In this document: in pieces, positions 23,962 through 32,124 of the stretch
Position numbering within the stretch: the first letter of the stretch is position 1
Layout: each line of letters opens with the position of its first letter
Source of the DNA: a virus
Virus record (IMG/VR): IMGVR_UViG_3300025009_000043
Location: 1 to 38,275 of that record
DNA length: 38,275 nucleotides
Strand: one strand, 5' to 3'
Notes under the pieces: model-generated
What the model was told of the DNA's origin: nothing
What the model saw: only the letters and a program-made list of their open reading frames with translations
Database searches by the model: none
Made by a program: the position numbers and the translations under genes

Positions 23962-24131
23962 AACATAAAACAAAAAATGAAACTATGCAAATCGTCAGAA
24001 TAGAATTGCTTGTTGATAGAGCAAAAATGTTATATGAAACAAATAATTCAAGTTATGACAAAGGTATTTTAAATGGTTTAACATTGGCATTATCGGTATT
24101 AAAAAATGAAGAATGGAAGCCTATTGAATGA
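23958..24131 (+). CDS. 57-residue small protein
   Basis: ATGA-coupled on both sides. The frame runs MKHKTKNETMQIVRIELLVD and ends WKPIE. It is helical; family unknown. Confidence 0.6.
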   Translation: MKHKTKNETMQIVRIELLVDRAKMLYETNNSSYDKGILNGLTLALSVLKNEEWKPIE

Positions 24132-24391
24132 TGAAAACAGCGAAAGAGATGTTTGAAGCGTTAGGGTATCGTAAATATTCTATCGAAACAAGCGGTTTAA
24201 TTATTGGGTGGCAAGCAAACCCAAAAGATTATAAAGTATCACATGAATATCGCAACATTCAATTTTATACCGATAAGACATGGAATATATTTTCTGATAA
24301 CATTACGCAAGCATTAGTGTTTAGCAAACCAACAGTGGCGGAGTTTGAAGCCATCACGCAACAAATGAAAGAATTGGGGTGGATTAAATGA
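24128..24391 (+). CDS. Small early protein of unknown function
   Basis: 87 residues; ATG 24128 or the adjacent ATG 24131. It begins TAKEMFEALGYRKYS, then a beta segment, and ends with a helix (AEFEAITQQMKELGWIK). The pattern of a modified ALGY motif, a strand pair and an EF..I.qQMkELGW helix resembles small modular proteins common in Firmicutes phages. Confidence 0.6.
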   Translation: MMKTAKEMFEALGYRKYSIETSGLIIGWQANPKDYKVSHEYRNIQFYTDKTWNIFSDNITQALVFSKPTVAEFEAITQQMKELGWIK

Positions 24392-24546
24392 CACTTGAAG
24401 AATTTTATCAATTAAACGAAAGTGGCACAAGAGTATTTAAAGACGGAGTTGAATTGCATATCGATCAATTCACAAGAACTGATTTATTCACAGTAATTGC
24501 TTTTACAGCATTATGTGACGACTTAATTAAGGTGGTAGTAGAATGA
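24388..24546 (+). CDS. 52-residue small protein
   Basis: ATGA-coupled at both ends. MTLEEFYQLNESGTRVFKDG, then a helix rich in Asp, Leu and Thr. Coding-like and in register with the overlapping gene chain. Confidence 0.6.
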   Translation: MTLEEFYQLNESGTRVFKDGVELHIDQFTRTDLFTVIAFTALCDDLIKVVVE

Positions 24547-24866
24547 TGATTATATCGGTATCAAAAGAAGAAATGCCAACAATGAGATTATTTGACAAAC
24601 AAATTAGATTAAACGTATTGGTGGAAGAAGAACTTATAACCGAAACTCAAAAAAAAGAAATTCTAATGGCTTACACTAAAATACTTATTACTGCCAAAAC
24701 GGCAGAAGATATTGTTGATAGATTTTGGACTATCATCGGTGATAGATTATGTTTTAATACTTACAATTTTACAAAAGATAAATCGGAAATTATTTGTCAT
24801 TATGTAATATCAATGTATAACATATTTGCATTAAAAGCTATTGAAGAAAGGAACAATTTAGTATGA
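24543..24866 (+). CDS. Small early protein of unknown function
   Basis: 107 residues; ATGATGATT start, 24543 or 24546. Helical, with KTAEDIVDRFWTIIGDRLCF in the middle. No family recognised. Confidence 0.6.
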   Translation: MMIISVSKEEMPTMRLFDKQIRLNVLVEEELITETQKKEILMAYTKILITAKTAEDIVDRFWTIIGDRLCFNTYNFTKDKSEIICHYVISMYNIFALKAIEERNNLV

Positions 24867-25132
24867 TTTCAAAAGAAAATGCTATTAAGTCGTTTAATGA
24901 AATCAAGTATTTTGAAGAAAATTGGTATCCTGAACAAATTAAAATCATTGAAGAATTTATCACTCGCCCCACCCTCGATGACGCTATCAAGGTTGTGGAA
25001 GAAGAAATAGACAACCAAGAAATAGGTATAATTGGCAAATGTTTTACCAAAGCACAAAAAGATGAATCGTATATCAAAAGAGATATATTGTTAGTGATTT
25101 TAACCGCTCTAAAAGGGCTGAAGGGGGAATAG
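24863..25132 (+). CDS. Small protein with shared PTLDDAIKVVEE module
   Basis: 89 residues, ribosome site AAAGGAAC. The second half carries RPTLDDAIKVVEEEI and ends ILTALKGLKGE. The same module occurs in the protein at 25371. The N-terminal half differs. The DNA of the module is unusually GC-rich for this phage. Confidence 0.65.
   Translation: MISKENAIKSFNEIKYFEENWYPEQIKIIEEFITRPTLDDAIKVVEEEIDNQEIGIIGKCFTKAQKDESYIKRDILLVILTALKGLKGE
24968..25003 (+). repeat. 36-base coding direct repeat, copy 1
   Basis: CCCACCCTCGATGACGCTAT and the following 16 bases match 25524-25559 with one silent difference (GAT/GAC). It encodes PTLDDAIKVVEE. Confidence 0.85.
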
Positions 25133-25134
25133 TC

Positions 25135-25374
25135 ATGCTAACCGCCGAAAAAGAGAAAACGCGTCATAGTAACGAAGCATTAAAAGAAATTGGTATTCAA
25201 TATATTATTGACTATAAAAAACCACAGTATCGTGATGGTGAATATGTTGGAACATATTTAATTGCATATTTAGATGGTATCGATTCTTGGGGTGATAATG
25301 ATGAATGGCTAAACAAGACTCTTGAAGAAGCCCAACACGACCTCGCCATTTTGCGAGAGAAAGGAATTGTATGA
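25135..25374 (+). CDS. Small early protein of unknown function
   Basis: 79 residues with GGGGGAAT upstream of the ATG. It contains LKEIGIQYIIDYKKPQYRDG and a C-terminal helix (EEAQHDLAILREKGIV). Stop overlaps the next start. Confidence 0.6.
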   Translation: MLTAEKEKTRHSNEALKEIGIQYIIDYKKPQYRDGEYVGTYLIAYLDGIDSWGDNDEWLNKTLEEAQHDLAILREKGIV

Positions 25375-25655
25375 TGAACTACGATGAAGCGATTGAAGCG
25401 TTAAAAGAATTAGGAGCAACGCCCGTTCCGTTTGTTTGCAACGAAGATGGTGACAAAGACTATCATCATTTACGAGATGATAAATCGAATGAATATCAAA
25501 CAGTTTTAGACCGTATCACCCAACCCACCCTCGACGACGCTATCAAGGTTGTGGAAGAAATGAGAAATAATGCTATTCGTTCTTCGTATTACGATAAAAT
25601 TTTAATTACTGTTTTAACCGCCATCAAAGGGCTGAAAGAAGGGAAAGGGAAATGA
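25371..25655 (+). CDS. Small protein with shared PTLDDAIKVVEE module
   Basis: 94 residues. The N-terminal NYDEAIEALKELGATPVPFV differs from the protein at 24863, but residues about 50-90 carry QPTLDDAIKVVEEMR and a matching ILITVLTAIKGLKEG end. Coupled on both sides by ATGA overlaps. Confidence 0.65.
   Translation: MMNYDEAIEALKELGATPVPFVCNEDGDKDYHHLRDDKSNEYQTVLDRITQPTLDDAIKVVEEMRNNAIRSSYYDKILITVLTAIKGLKEGKGK
25524..25559 (+). repeat. 36-base coding direct repeat, copy 2
   Basis: Matches 24968-25003 with a single silent difference; both copies are in the same reading frame relative to the repeat. Confidence 0.85.
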
Positions 25656-26260
25656 AAGCAATCTTATTAAGCGTTAGACCTGAACACGCACTGAATATCT
25701 TAAACGGCAAAAAGACACTCGAACTTCGCAAGACGATACCGCATGATTTCGTTGGGTGGGTTTATGTTTATGTGACGAAGGCAAAACCGTATTTATACCA
25801 CAATTTATTGGTTACAAATCCCAAATATGAAATCGTTGATAAAAAATTAGTCTTACAAGAGCTCAACGGCCTCGTGGTCGCCAAGTGCGTGGTGGATGGG
25901 TACACAAGACTAAACCACGTTCAATGGGTTAATCAAAACACAGAAACATACGTTGCAGAGGGAAGCTTTGAAAATGAAGAAATACTTAAAAGTGCTTGCC
26001 TTGATATTACAGAGGTTTGCGCTTACGGACATGGCCGTCCGCTCTACGCATGGCACATCAAGCGACTTGAGATATTCGACAAGCCAATGGAATTAAAAGA
26101 CTTCACAACAATACATATTCCTGATGACGCTATAATTGAACGTGAGGAAAATGGTGAAGAATATTTTTATCGAAAAGGAATGCAATTATGGCATAACTAT
26201 TTTAGTAGACTCACTCGCGCTCCACAATCATGGCAATACGTTGAAGTTAAGGGGGAATAA
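25652..26260 (+). CDS. ASCH-domain (PUA-like fold) protein
   Basis: 202 residues. The N-terminus MKAILLSVRPEHALNILNGK continues to KTLELRKTIP and VYVYVTKAKPYLY, the typical start of phage ASCH proteins, where an E(I/L)RK motif sits in the RNA-contacting groove. VVAKCVVDGY, the next core strand, is present, and AWHIKRLEIFDKPMEL near residue 130 closes the fold. ASCH proteins are thought to bind RNA or nucleotides; some act in RNA modification. The last 60 residues are an extension of unknown role. Confidence 0.75.
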   Translation: MKAILLSVRPEHALNILNGKKTLELRKTIPHDFVGWVYVYVTKAKPYLYHNLLVTNPKYEIVDKKLVLQELNGLVVAKCVVDGYTRLNHVQWVNQNTETYVAEGSFENEEILKSACLDITEVCAYGHGRPLYAWHIKRLEIFDKPMELKDFTTIHIPDDAIIEREENGEEYFYRKGMQLWHNYFSRLTRAPQSWQYVEVKGE

Positions 26261-26262
26261 CC

Positions 26263-26556
26263 ATGTGGATTAGAAGCCAAAATAAACTCGCATTAGTCGA
26301 TTGCACCAAGTTCTTTGTAGCAAAAGAAATGAACGATTGTGGTTTCACTGAAATTACAAATCAAGATGATGGCGTTATTGGTGCATATGATACCCACCAA
26401 CGTGCGCTCGAAGTGCTTGATGAGATACAAGCGCACGTTATAGGTAAATTGATTATACCGCATGATGTGACATATGAAATGTATGATACGCAAGTCCATG
26501 TAAGACATGAAGAAATTAAACAATTACCCACCGTTTACGAAATGCCGAAGGAGTGA
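26263..26556 (+). CDS. Small early protein of unknown function
   Basis: 97 residues, GGGGGAAT upstream. The pattern ALVDCTKFFVAKEM, then GVIGAYDTHQRALEVLDEIQ, then VTYEMYDTQV resembles small phage proteins that describe a strand-helix-strand unit (display of a parameter-like fold). No function known to me. Confidence 0.6.
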   Translation: MWIRSQNKLALVDCTKFFVAKEMNDCGFTEITNQDDGVIGAYDTHQRALEVLDEIQAHVIGKLIIPHDVTYEMYDTQVHVRHEEIKQLPTVYEMPKE

Positions 26557-26564
26557 AACGAAAT

Positions 26565-26765
26565 ATGTGGCATCCAATTTGTGATGAAATTAAACTTTAC
26601 ACCAAGAAAGAAACACCTAAACCTCAATTAACATTTCAGCAACAAAAAAAGGCTTATTTTAAATCTATTAACCGCCAACGCACAATGCTAATTTACGCAA
26701 GCATTATCACAATTATTATAGTTGTTGTGTTTGCCACAGTTATGCACGCAATATTTAAGGCTTAA
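26565..26765 (+). CDS. Small single-pass membrane protein
   Basis: 66 residues from ATG 26565, which has GAAGGAG 11 bases upstream; a GTG at 26553 is too close to that site. The N-terminal 40 residues are polar and basic. The C-terminal TMLIYASIITIIIVVVFATV (about 44-62) is one membrane helix. Topology is therefore an N-terminal cytoplasmic domain with a C-terminal anchor. Confidence 0.65.
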   Translation: MWHPICDEIKLYTKKETPKPQLTFQQQKKAYFKSINRQRTMLIYASIITIIIVVVFATVMHAIFKA

Positions 26766-26775
26766 GGGGGTAATT

Positions 26776-27093
26776 ATGACACCACTACAAGCGTTAGAAA
26801 TGTTAGCACAGTTTATTATCGAAAAAGATGATAATACCGATTTTAGCGCAAGCGTTATTGAAGCACATAACGAAATTAAGAAAGCATTAACCCCCCCGAC
26901 TGCCGATGAGGTGTGTGAGGAAATTGAAAATGTATTAGGTGAAAAGATAATCTATAATTGTGGAAGTTTTTACAACACAAGAGAAACAGCAGAAGTGTGT
27001 GCGATAGGCAATCTTGGTTCAGTATATTTTAGCACTCATTTACCACCTCACATCATCACGCTTATAGGTCGCTTCTACGAGGGACAAGAATGA
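26776..27093 (+). CDS. Small modular early protein
   Basis: 105 residues from ATG 26776 behind AAGGGGG. It begins PLQALEMLAQFIIEKDD, a common N-terminal module in Firmicutes phages, then LTPPTADEVCEEIEN, a relative of the PTLDDAIKVVEE segment, across a run of seven C. The end (STHLPPHIITLIGRFYEGQE) follows a cysteine-containing beta part. A mosaic build is likely. Confidence 0.6.
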   Translation: MTPLQALEMLAQFIIEKDDNTDFSASVIEAHNEIKKALTPPTADEVCEEIENVLGEKIIYNCGSFYNTRETAEVCAIGNLGSVYFSTHLPPHIITLIGRFYEGQE

Positions 27094-27278
27094 AAAAATA
27101 TCATGTTGCTTTATGGATTAACGGTTATGAAACAAAACACAAAATGTTTAATACTATGTTTTTTATGAATATATGGTTGAGAATAGAATTAAGAAAAATT
27201 ATCAATTATTACAGTATTACGATTACAACAAAAGGTGGCAAAACGGTAACTGATTCAAACTTGAGTGACCGCTCATGA
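27090..27278 (+). CDS. Small early protein of unknown function
   Basis: 62 residues, basic, overlapping both neighbours by four bases. It has a hydrophobic aromatic centre (MFNTMFFMNIWLRIELRKII). No family recognised. Confidence 0.55.
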   Translation: MKKYHVALWINGYETKHKMFNTMFFMNIWLRIELRKIINYYSITITTKGGKTVTDSNLSDRS

Positions 27279-27451
27279 ACATCCTCGACAGGTATCACAG
27301 GAAGTTAGAGAAGAATAAGCAAGCGAATAAGGTTTTAAAGCAAAAGGCTTATGAGAGGTATCTATTGAAAGCGAGGCGATTAAATGAACAAAACGAAGTT
27401 TATAGAAAATATACGAAAGCCAGGAAACAAGCTCAAACTAACAGTTTATGA
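27275..27451 (+). CDS. 58-residue basic small protein (possible)
   Basis: ATGA-coupled to the previous gene. Strongly basic and helical: NILDRYHRKLEKNKQANKVL followed by KAYERYLLKARRLNE. It overlaps the next gene by 68 bases in another frame. The high Lys/Arg content suggests nucleic-acid contact. Confidence 0.5.
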   Translation: MNILDRYHRKLEKNKQANKVLKQKAYERYLLKARRLNEQNEVYRKYTKARKQAQTNSL

Positions 27452-27875
27452 TACGCCTTTTAGCACAAAAGAACTCATAATAGATTTAGATGAAGTTGAA
27501 GATGTTGAAATGGTCTTTGATGAAAATAAAGGCGTTATAGATTTAATTGAAGCAAGCGATAGTCTTGAAGAAGCATTAAAGTATGTATCTGATCCGTTAT
27601 CAAAAGAAGAAAATCAAGCGTTAGATAAATTGAAAGAGAAACTAACACCACAACTGCTTGAAAGCCAAATAAAAAGAATAAAAGACACAATAGAGTTTAA
27701 ACTGCACGAAAAGCACTCAAAATTAGCCGTAAGCGAAGTTTTATTGTTTGTGTGTGAAAATATACTCGGTATAGCGAAAATCGATACAATGCTTAAATTA
27801 GATGATGAAATGAAATTGCTTGATACAGAAAAGATTCAAAATGCAATACAAAAATTAGAGAGTATAGGGTGGTAA
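27384..27875 (+). CDS. Early protein of unknown function
   Basis: 163 residues, ribosome site GAGGCG. Beta-containing N-terminus (KLKLTVYDTPFSTKELIIDL), then acidic and helical. It starts the small recombination-linked group with the DUF1351-like gene. Family unknown. Confidence 0.6.
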   Translation: MNKTKFIENIRKPGNKLKLTVYDTPFSTKELIIDLDEVEDVEMVFDENKGVIDLIEASDSLEEALKYVSDPLSKEENQALDKLKEKLTPQLLESQIKRIKDTIEFKLHEKHSKLAVSEVLLFVCENILGIAKIDTMLKLDDEMKLLDTEKIQNAIQKLESIGW

Positions 27876-27876
27876 A

Positions 27877-28203
27877 ATGGAAAACAAAATGGAATGGCTT
27901 ATCAATCAATTAAAAGGTTTTGTTGAAATTGGGTTTACTAAAATGAGAATTACAAAAGAAAAATTGATTTTATCAAACGAAAAACACGAAAGAAAAGTTA
28001 CCGACAACACATATCACTTGATTGTAAGCGATGATTGGCGAAAGTATTATGATATTCAAGAGATGATTAAAGAATTAGAATTAAAGAACAAAATCACCAA
28101 AATCGTTGTTGAAAAGACAAATGACTTGCTTAAAGCGTTGAATATCGTATTAACACTACAAATCAGCGAACTTGTAACGAAAATTATTGGGGAAATCAAA
28201 TGA
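27877..28203 (+). CDS. Early protein of unknown function
   Basis: 108 residues, ribosome site GGGTGG overlapping the preceding stop region. Helical and lysine-rich; the N-terminal MEWLINQLKGFVEIGFTKMR is followed by a beta segment. Stop overlaps the next ATG. Confidence 0.6.
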   Translation: MENKMEWLINQLKGFVEIGFTKMRITKEKLILSNEKHERKVTDNTYHLIVSDDWRKYYDIQEMIKELELKNKITKIVVEKTNDLLKALNIVLTLQISELVTKIIGEIK

Positions 28204-28973
28204 ATGAATTATTAGCACCTAACTCGCTTAAAGTCGAATATCAATTACCAACACTTAAATATGATATTACATCGATTAAAGACGCAGTTAAAGACCTCGA
28301 AGAAGAAATAAATGAGTTGTTAAAAACCGCAACAGATGATGATATTGAATTGGTTAAAACGAACAAAACCGAATTAAACAAACTCGCAAAAGCTTTGTCA
28401 GATAAACGGATTGAAATTGTTAAAGAGATTAAAAAGCCACTTGATGTGTTTGATAAAGATGTTAAAGACATCACGAAAACCGTTCAAGATTTAAGTGACA
28501 AATTAAATGGAATTGTCATTGATTACGAAACCGAACAAAAAGAAAAAAAACGCAAAGAAATAATGGCATTAAGTGATTATGCCGATTATACCGTTTTCAA
28601 TGAAAAATGGTTGTTAAAAGGCACATCAATCAAGCAAGTTGAATTTGATTTAAGCGAACAAAAAAAGACGTTTGAAACGAATTGTAAGTTGATTGACGCA
28701 ACTTGTAAAGCATATAATCTTGAGCCAGACAAATACTTCAAAATGCTTGTAAGTGCCGATGACGTTGATAGCATTATTAAGATGATTGAAAATGATAATG
28801 ATGTTAGAAACACTTATCAAGACAAGCCGACTGAACAAGCGACTGTAAAAGTATCTAATGAGATACTTCGTGAAACTGACATTTATAGCAAGACTTTCAC
28901 TGTTAAAGCAACAAAAGCTCAACTAATTATGTTAAAGGATTACATGGACAAAATCGGTATTGAAATTGTATAA
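28200..28973 (+). CDS. DUF1351-like phage protein (putative)
   Basis: 257 residues. Residues about 50-120 form a long charged helical hairpin with LNKLAKALSDKRIEIVKEIK and KPLDVFDKDVKDITKTVQDL, the pattern of the DUF1351 family, where L.k....d.Rk.ikk....P...f......i precedes an EKKRKE-type segment. The family is common next to phage recombination genes and may assist single-strand annealing or act as its helper; this role is not proven. Ribosome site GGGGAAATCAA. Confidence 0.6.
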   Translation: MNELLAPNSLKVEYQLPTLKYDITSIKDAVKDLEEEINELLKTATDDDIELVKTNKTELNKLAKALSDKRIEIVKEIKKPLDVFDKDVKDITKTVQDLSDKLNGIVIDYETEQKEKKRKEIMALSDYADYTVFNEKWLLKGTSIKQVEFDLSEQKKTFETNCKLIDATCKAYNLEPDKYFKMLVSADDVDSIIKMIENDNDVRNTYQDKPTEQATVKVSNEILRETDIYSKTFTVKATKAQLIMLKDYMDKIGIEIV

Positions 28974-28985
28974 AGGTGGTGCGCT

Positions 28986-29513
28986 ATGCTTAAAGCGACA
29001 TGGAGTGATTATGTTATCAAAGAACACATCTTAAAAAACGCTGTTATTCTCATTGACACACGAGAACAAGAAAATTCACATATCATTTCTTATCTCGATA
29101 AAAAGGAAATTAAGCACCAAAGTGTTAAGTTAAGTTACGGTGATTATGGCTTGCTTATTCCTAAAAATGAAATATACGGCTTTATGCAAGATGTTGTTCT
29201 TGATTTCGCTATTGAGCGCAAAGGTTCATTAGAAGAATTAAGCGGTAATTTCACTAACGATAGAGATAGAATAGAACATGAATTATGGCGTGGTAATGGT
29301 AAATTAGATTTGCTTGTCGAAAACGGATCGATTGACGACATTATTGCAAAGAACTATAATACTCAATATGATAAAAACTCGTTTATTGCCACGCTATGTT
29401 CGTTTCATCATCGCTATAATATTGGCTTGCATTTCTGCAAAAAAGAAAATAGTGGTTACATGATAGTTGCGTTACTAAAATACAAATTAAGAGAAGAACT
29501 TAAAGGAGATTAA
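28986..29513 (+). CDS. ERCC4-type nuclease
   Basis: 175 residues. The XPF/ERCC4 catalytic signature is visible in order: ILIDTREQ near residue 25, VKLSYGDYGLLIP near 52-64, LDFAIERKGSLEEL near 72-85 and the downstream basic RDRIEHELWR. In this family the GDY and ERK..(D/E)L residues bind metal and cut branched or flap DNA. There is no visible helix-hairpin-helix tail, so this is a minimal phage version. It likely resolves recombination or replication intermediates made by the annealing protein. Ribosome site AAAGGTGGTG. Confidence 0.8.
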   Translation: MLKATWSDYVIKEHILKNAVILIDTREQENSHIISYLDKKEIKHQSVKLSYGDYGLLIPKNEIYGFMQDVVLDFAIERKGSLEELSGNFTNDRDRIEHELWRGNGKLDLLVENGSIDDIIAKNYNTQYDKNSFIATLCSFHHRYNIGLHFCKKENSGYMIVALLKYKLREELKGD

Positions 29514-29711
29514 ATGACTGAAAAACAAATATCTTTATTGAACGAAAAGTCTTTATTAGCAACAAGAATTAAAGCGGTAGAAAAAGAAATTGATGTTTGC
29601 TTTGTTGATAAAACAACCGATGATGAAGATTTTACATTACTGCAACTGCAATTAAGTGCTATGAAAAACTATTCCAGGCACTTGCAAGCAAGAATAGATT
29701 TAAGAAAGTGA
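29514..29711 (+). CDS. Small coiled-coil protein
   Basis: 65 residues, AAAGGAG ribosome site; its start follows the nuclease stop directly. Helical: ISLLNEKSLLATRIKAVEKE, then LQLQLSAMKNYSRHLQARI, a pattern typical of small regulatory or scaffold proteins in Firmicutes phages. Confidence 0.6.
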   Translation: MTEKQISLLNEKSLLATRIKAVEKEIDVCFVDKTTDDEDFTLLQLQLSAMKNYSRHLQARIDLRK

Positions 29712-29720
29712 GTGATTAAA

Positions 29721-30056
29721 ATGACAAAAGAAAATATTAACATTGAATTGTTAAATGAAATTAGAGATTGGCTTGCGGTTAAGCATGGGCTTGAAACCTA
29801 TTACACAACCGATGATCGAGTTGCTTATGCGGTATTTGTTGCCTATAACGCTTATATGGTTGAAGATAAATCCTATAATACTTCAATGGAATTTTTGAAT
29901 GATGTTCTCAAACTTATTCCATATAAATTGGCTTACCCCGCACTTGAACGTAGTATCTACCGAAATCTTAAAAAGGTTTTTGATGATGAATATACCGATG
30001 TTAAAAAGAGTTGTATTCATTTAGCAAAGCAATTTAAAGAACAAAAGGCGGTATAA
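29721..30056 (+). CDS. Early protein of unknown function
   Basis: 111 residues from ATG 29721; an in-frame GTG at 29712 is less likely. Helical, with ELLNEIRDWLAVKHGLETYY and many aromatic residues. No family recognised. Confidence 0.6.
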   Translation: MTKENINIELLNEIRDWLAVKHGLETYYTTDDRVAYAVFVAYNAYMVEDKSYNTSMEFLNDVLKLIPYKLAYPALERSIYRNLKKVFDDEYTDVKKSCIHLAKQFKEQKAV

Positions 30057-30057
30057 A

Positions 30058-31068
30058 ATGCCAGAAAATAAGATTGCCGAAAAGGTAGAAAAACAGCAAG
30101 TTGTAATTAGTCGAGTAAATAACAAATTAAAGATTTTCTTGGCTTTCTTGCCCAACATTCTTATTAACTTGTTCGCTATTATCGCTTTAGCTTTAATCAC
30201 ACTTATTGCTTTTAACTTTGACGCTGACTACATTCTATCATGGGCTTTCGTTATCACAACAGGCTTGTTACTGGTTATTTATGTTTCAGTTCATTGGGCA
30301 ACATTTGACGCTAAAGTTAAGGCGTTAAGGCGAAATAAAGAGAATATTGAATATTGTTTAGCGCAAGAGCAAGATATTAAGAAAGTCACAAATACTGTTG
30401 TATGGGCTAATCACAAACACGAATTTCTTGGCTTTCGTAATCAAGACCAAAAGATAGTTGCTTGGAAAACTCACATAACAAATCAATTAACGAAATTAAG
30501 CAATAAAGCAAGTAGAAAAGACTTATTCATTGAAACGCAAGATGTAACGCCATTTCAAAGAAAAAACCTTACTGAAGAACAAGTTAAAGAACTTGAAGCA
30601 AAATATGATGAGCAAAAGAGCAAGTGCCGATATTTAAAGCGTAAAGCGCAACTTGAAAGTTATCTTGAAGATAAATGGGTTGCTAACAACATTAACAAGA
30701 TAAGCATTGAGTTTAACGAGGTTGATATTCAGTTTATTGAAACCGGCAGTGTTATTAAAGGTATCACAAAGGACAAAACGCAAAAGAAAGGCAAGTATGC
30801 TAAAGACAATACCGTATCACGAGTTGTTAGCATAATCTTAACGCTTTTCATTTCAGCGTTTACTGCCGATTTAGGTTTAAGCCATTTCACTCCTGACGCT
30901 TGGTTTGTGTTCACGATCCGTATGTTTTTATTGGTTGTCAACATTACAATGGGTTTAAATTACGGTGAAACTTATTATGCCGAACTTGACATACATAACG
31001 TTGATTCAAGAAACATGATTGCCGACGAGTTTAAGATATGGGCGTTAGAAAAAGGCTATACAAGTTAA
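30058..31068 (+). CDS. Four-helix membrane protein with charged cytoplasmic middle
   Basis: 336 residues, last gene of the early operon. Membrane helices at about 26-52 and 57-80, then a charged, Lys/Glu-rich middle of about 170 residues (including LTEEQVKELEAKYDEQKSKC), then helices at about 255-272 and 281-300, and a short polar tail. Both ends and the middle would lie on the same side of the membrane. Nothing catalytic is visible. Early expression speaks against a holin; takeover of the host envelope or superinfection exclusion are possible. Confidence 0.65.
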   Translation: MPENKIAEKVEKQQVVISRVNNKLKIFLAFLPNILINLFAIIALALITLIAFNFDADYILSWAFVITTGLLLVIYVSVHWATFDAKVKALRRNKENIEYCLAQEQDIKKVTNTVVWANHKHEFLGFRNQDQKIVAWKTHITNQLTKLSNKASRKDLFIETQDVTPFQRKNLTEEQVKELEAKYDEQKSKCRYLKRKAQLESYLEDKWVANNINKISIEFNEVDIQFIETGSVIKGITKDKTQKKGKYAKDNTVSRVVSIILTLFISAFTADLGLSHFTPDAWFVFTIRMFLLVVNITMGLNYGETYYAELDIHNVDSRNMIADEFKIWALEKGYTS

Positions 31069-31080
31069 ATAAAAAGAAAA

Positions 31081-31103
31081 GCACTCGTTTGAGTGCCTTT
31101 TTT
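31081..31103. terminator. Bidirectional terminator between the two arms
   Basis: GCACTC-GTTT-GAGTGC, followed rightward by CTTTTTTATTT and leftward by TTTTCTTTTT. It lies between the converging early and late transcription units and can end both. Confidence 0.85.
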
Positions 31104-31105
31104 AT

Positions 31106-31540
31106 TTATGTTTGTGTTTGTTCTGCTAAGACTTTTTTATCAAAATAGACTTGAACGAACTTTAATGCGAAAGCAAATACTTGACATATCGTAATTAAAG
31201 CCATAACAATAGCAAGTTTATCAATATCATCTCTAACTGAAAATAGAAACCATGTAAATAATCCTGCACCTACAACACTCATGTAGCCATAAGAGAAAGC
31301 GATGTAATAAGGTGATACGATAAAACCCATTTCTTTACGCAATTTAATGCGCCTTTTAAATAGTTTAAGAGAGCCAAGAGCGATACCGAGCAACAGAAAC
31401 ACACCAATGATATTTATTGCCATTGATGATGTTGTTGTTTCAAGCGACATATACATTGAAAAAACGATAGTCAAAGGCAATACGATAGCGAATAAGCCGA
31501 TAAAAAGACCGACAATTTTTGATTTAGTTGAGTTAGTCAT
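31106..31540 (-). CDS. Four-helix membrane protein, last late gene (possible lysis protein)
   Basis: 144 residues with four clear membrane segments: SKIVGLFIGLFAIVLPLTIV, MAINIIGVFLLLGIALGSLK, YIAFSYGYMSVVGAGLFTWF and LAIVMALITICQVFAFALKF. It ends the late operon just before the shared terminator. A holin is a reasonable guess for a multi-spanning late gene, but no endolysin accompanies it. Ribosome site ATAGGTTG. Confidence 0.65.
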   Translation of the reverse strand: MTNSTKSKIVGLFIGLFAIVLPLTIVFSMYMSLETTTSSMAINIIGVFLLLGIALGSLKLFKRRIKLRKEMGFIVSPYYIAFSYGYMSVVGAGLFTWFLFSVRDDIDKLAIVMALITICQVFAFALKFVQVYFDKKVLAEQTQT

Positions 31541-31549
31541 AATAGCAAC

Positions 31550-32113
31550 CTATCGCAATTTAATATCGCTAATTCGTGTTCCAAGAGCTTGTTCTACTTG
31601 TGCTATATCATCAGCAATATCTAACGCTTCTTCTTTTGTCATTACGCCATCTTCAACAGCTTGTTCAATCTTTGTAACGAAACTATCAACCAAAGGAATT
31701 TTAACTTGCTTTAATGTAGTCGCAACAATAGCAAATTGTTCTTTTTGTTCTTTTGTTAAAGATACCGAAGATAAATTGACATTAGCACTTGTTTCGAGAT
31801 AGCCAACAACGCCTATCATGCCCTCACGAAGCGTTTTGTTTTCTAATTGTAATTCATCAACTTTAGTCAAAAGGTTTGATGTTTGCAATCCCAATTCACC
31901 AAGTTTATTAAGCAAAATCTTGTTTGAGTTTCTAAGCATAGGCACAACTGTTTTAATAAGAACCGCTAAACCGCCAATCATCGATCCCGAAACAGATAAC
32001 CCTTTAACCCAATTCCAAATATTAGTCCAATTCCAATCGCCAATTTGCTCAAAGAAAAGTCCTAATCCGTTTACAATATTTTCATACATTTCACTCATAC
32101 TCGCTAAAAACAT
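31550..32113 (-). CDS. Membrane-associated coiled-coil late protein
   Basis: 187 residues, ribosome site GGGGGTG. A Trp-rich amphipathic stretch (QIGDWNWTNIWNWVKGLSVS, about 22-41) precedes one hydrophobic segment (MIGGLAVLIKTVVPML, about 44-59), then a heptad coiled coil (LTKVDELQLENKTLREGM) and an acidic C-terminal helix pair. It could be part of a lysis or membrane-disruption unit with the next gene. Family unknown. Confidence 0.6.
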   Translation of the reverse strand: MFLASMSEMYENIVNGLGLFFEQIGDWNWTNIWNWVKGLSVSGSMIGGLAVLIKTVVPMLRNSNKILLNKLGELGLQTSNLLTKVDELQLENKTLREGMIGVVGYLETSANVNLSSVSLTKEQKEQFAIVATTLKQVKIPLVDSFVTKIEQAVEDGVMTKEEALDIADDIAQVEQALGTRISDIKLR

Positions 32114-32124
32114 AATAGCACCCC

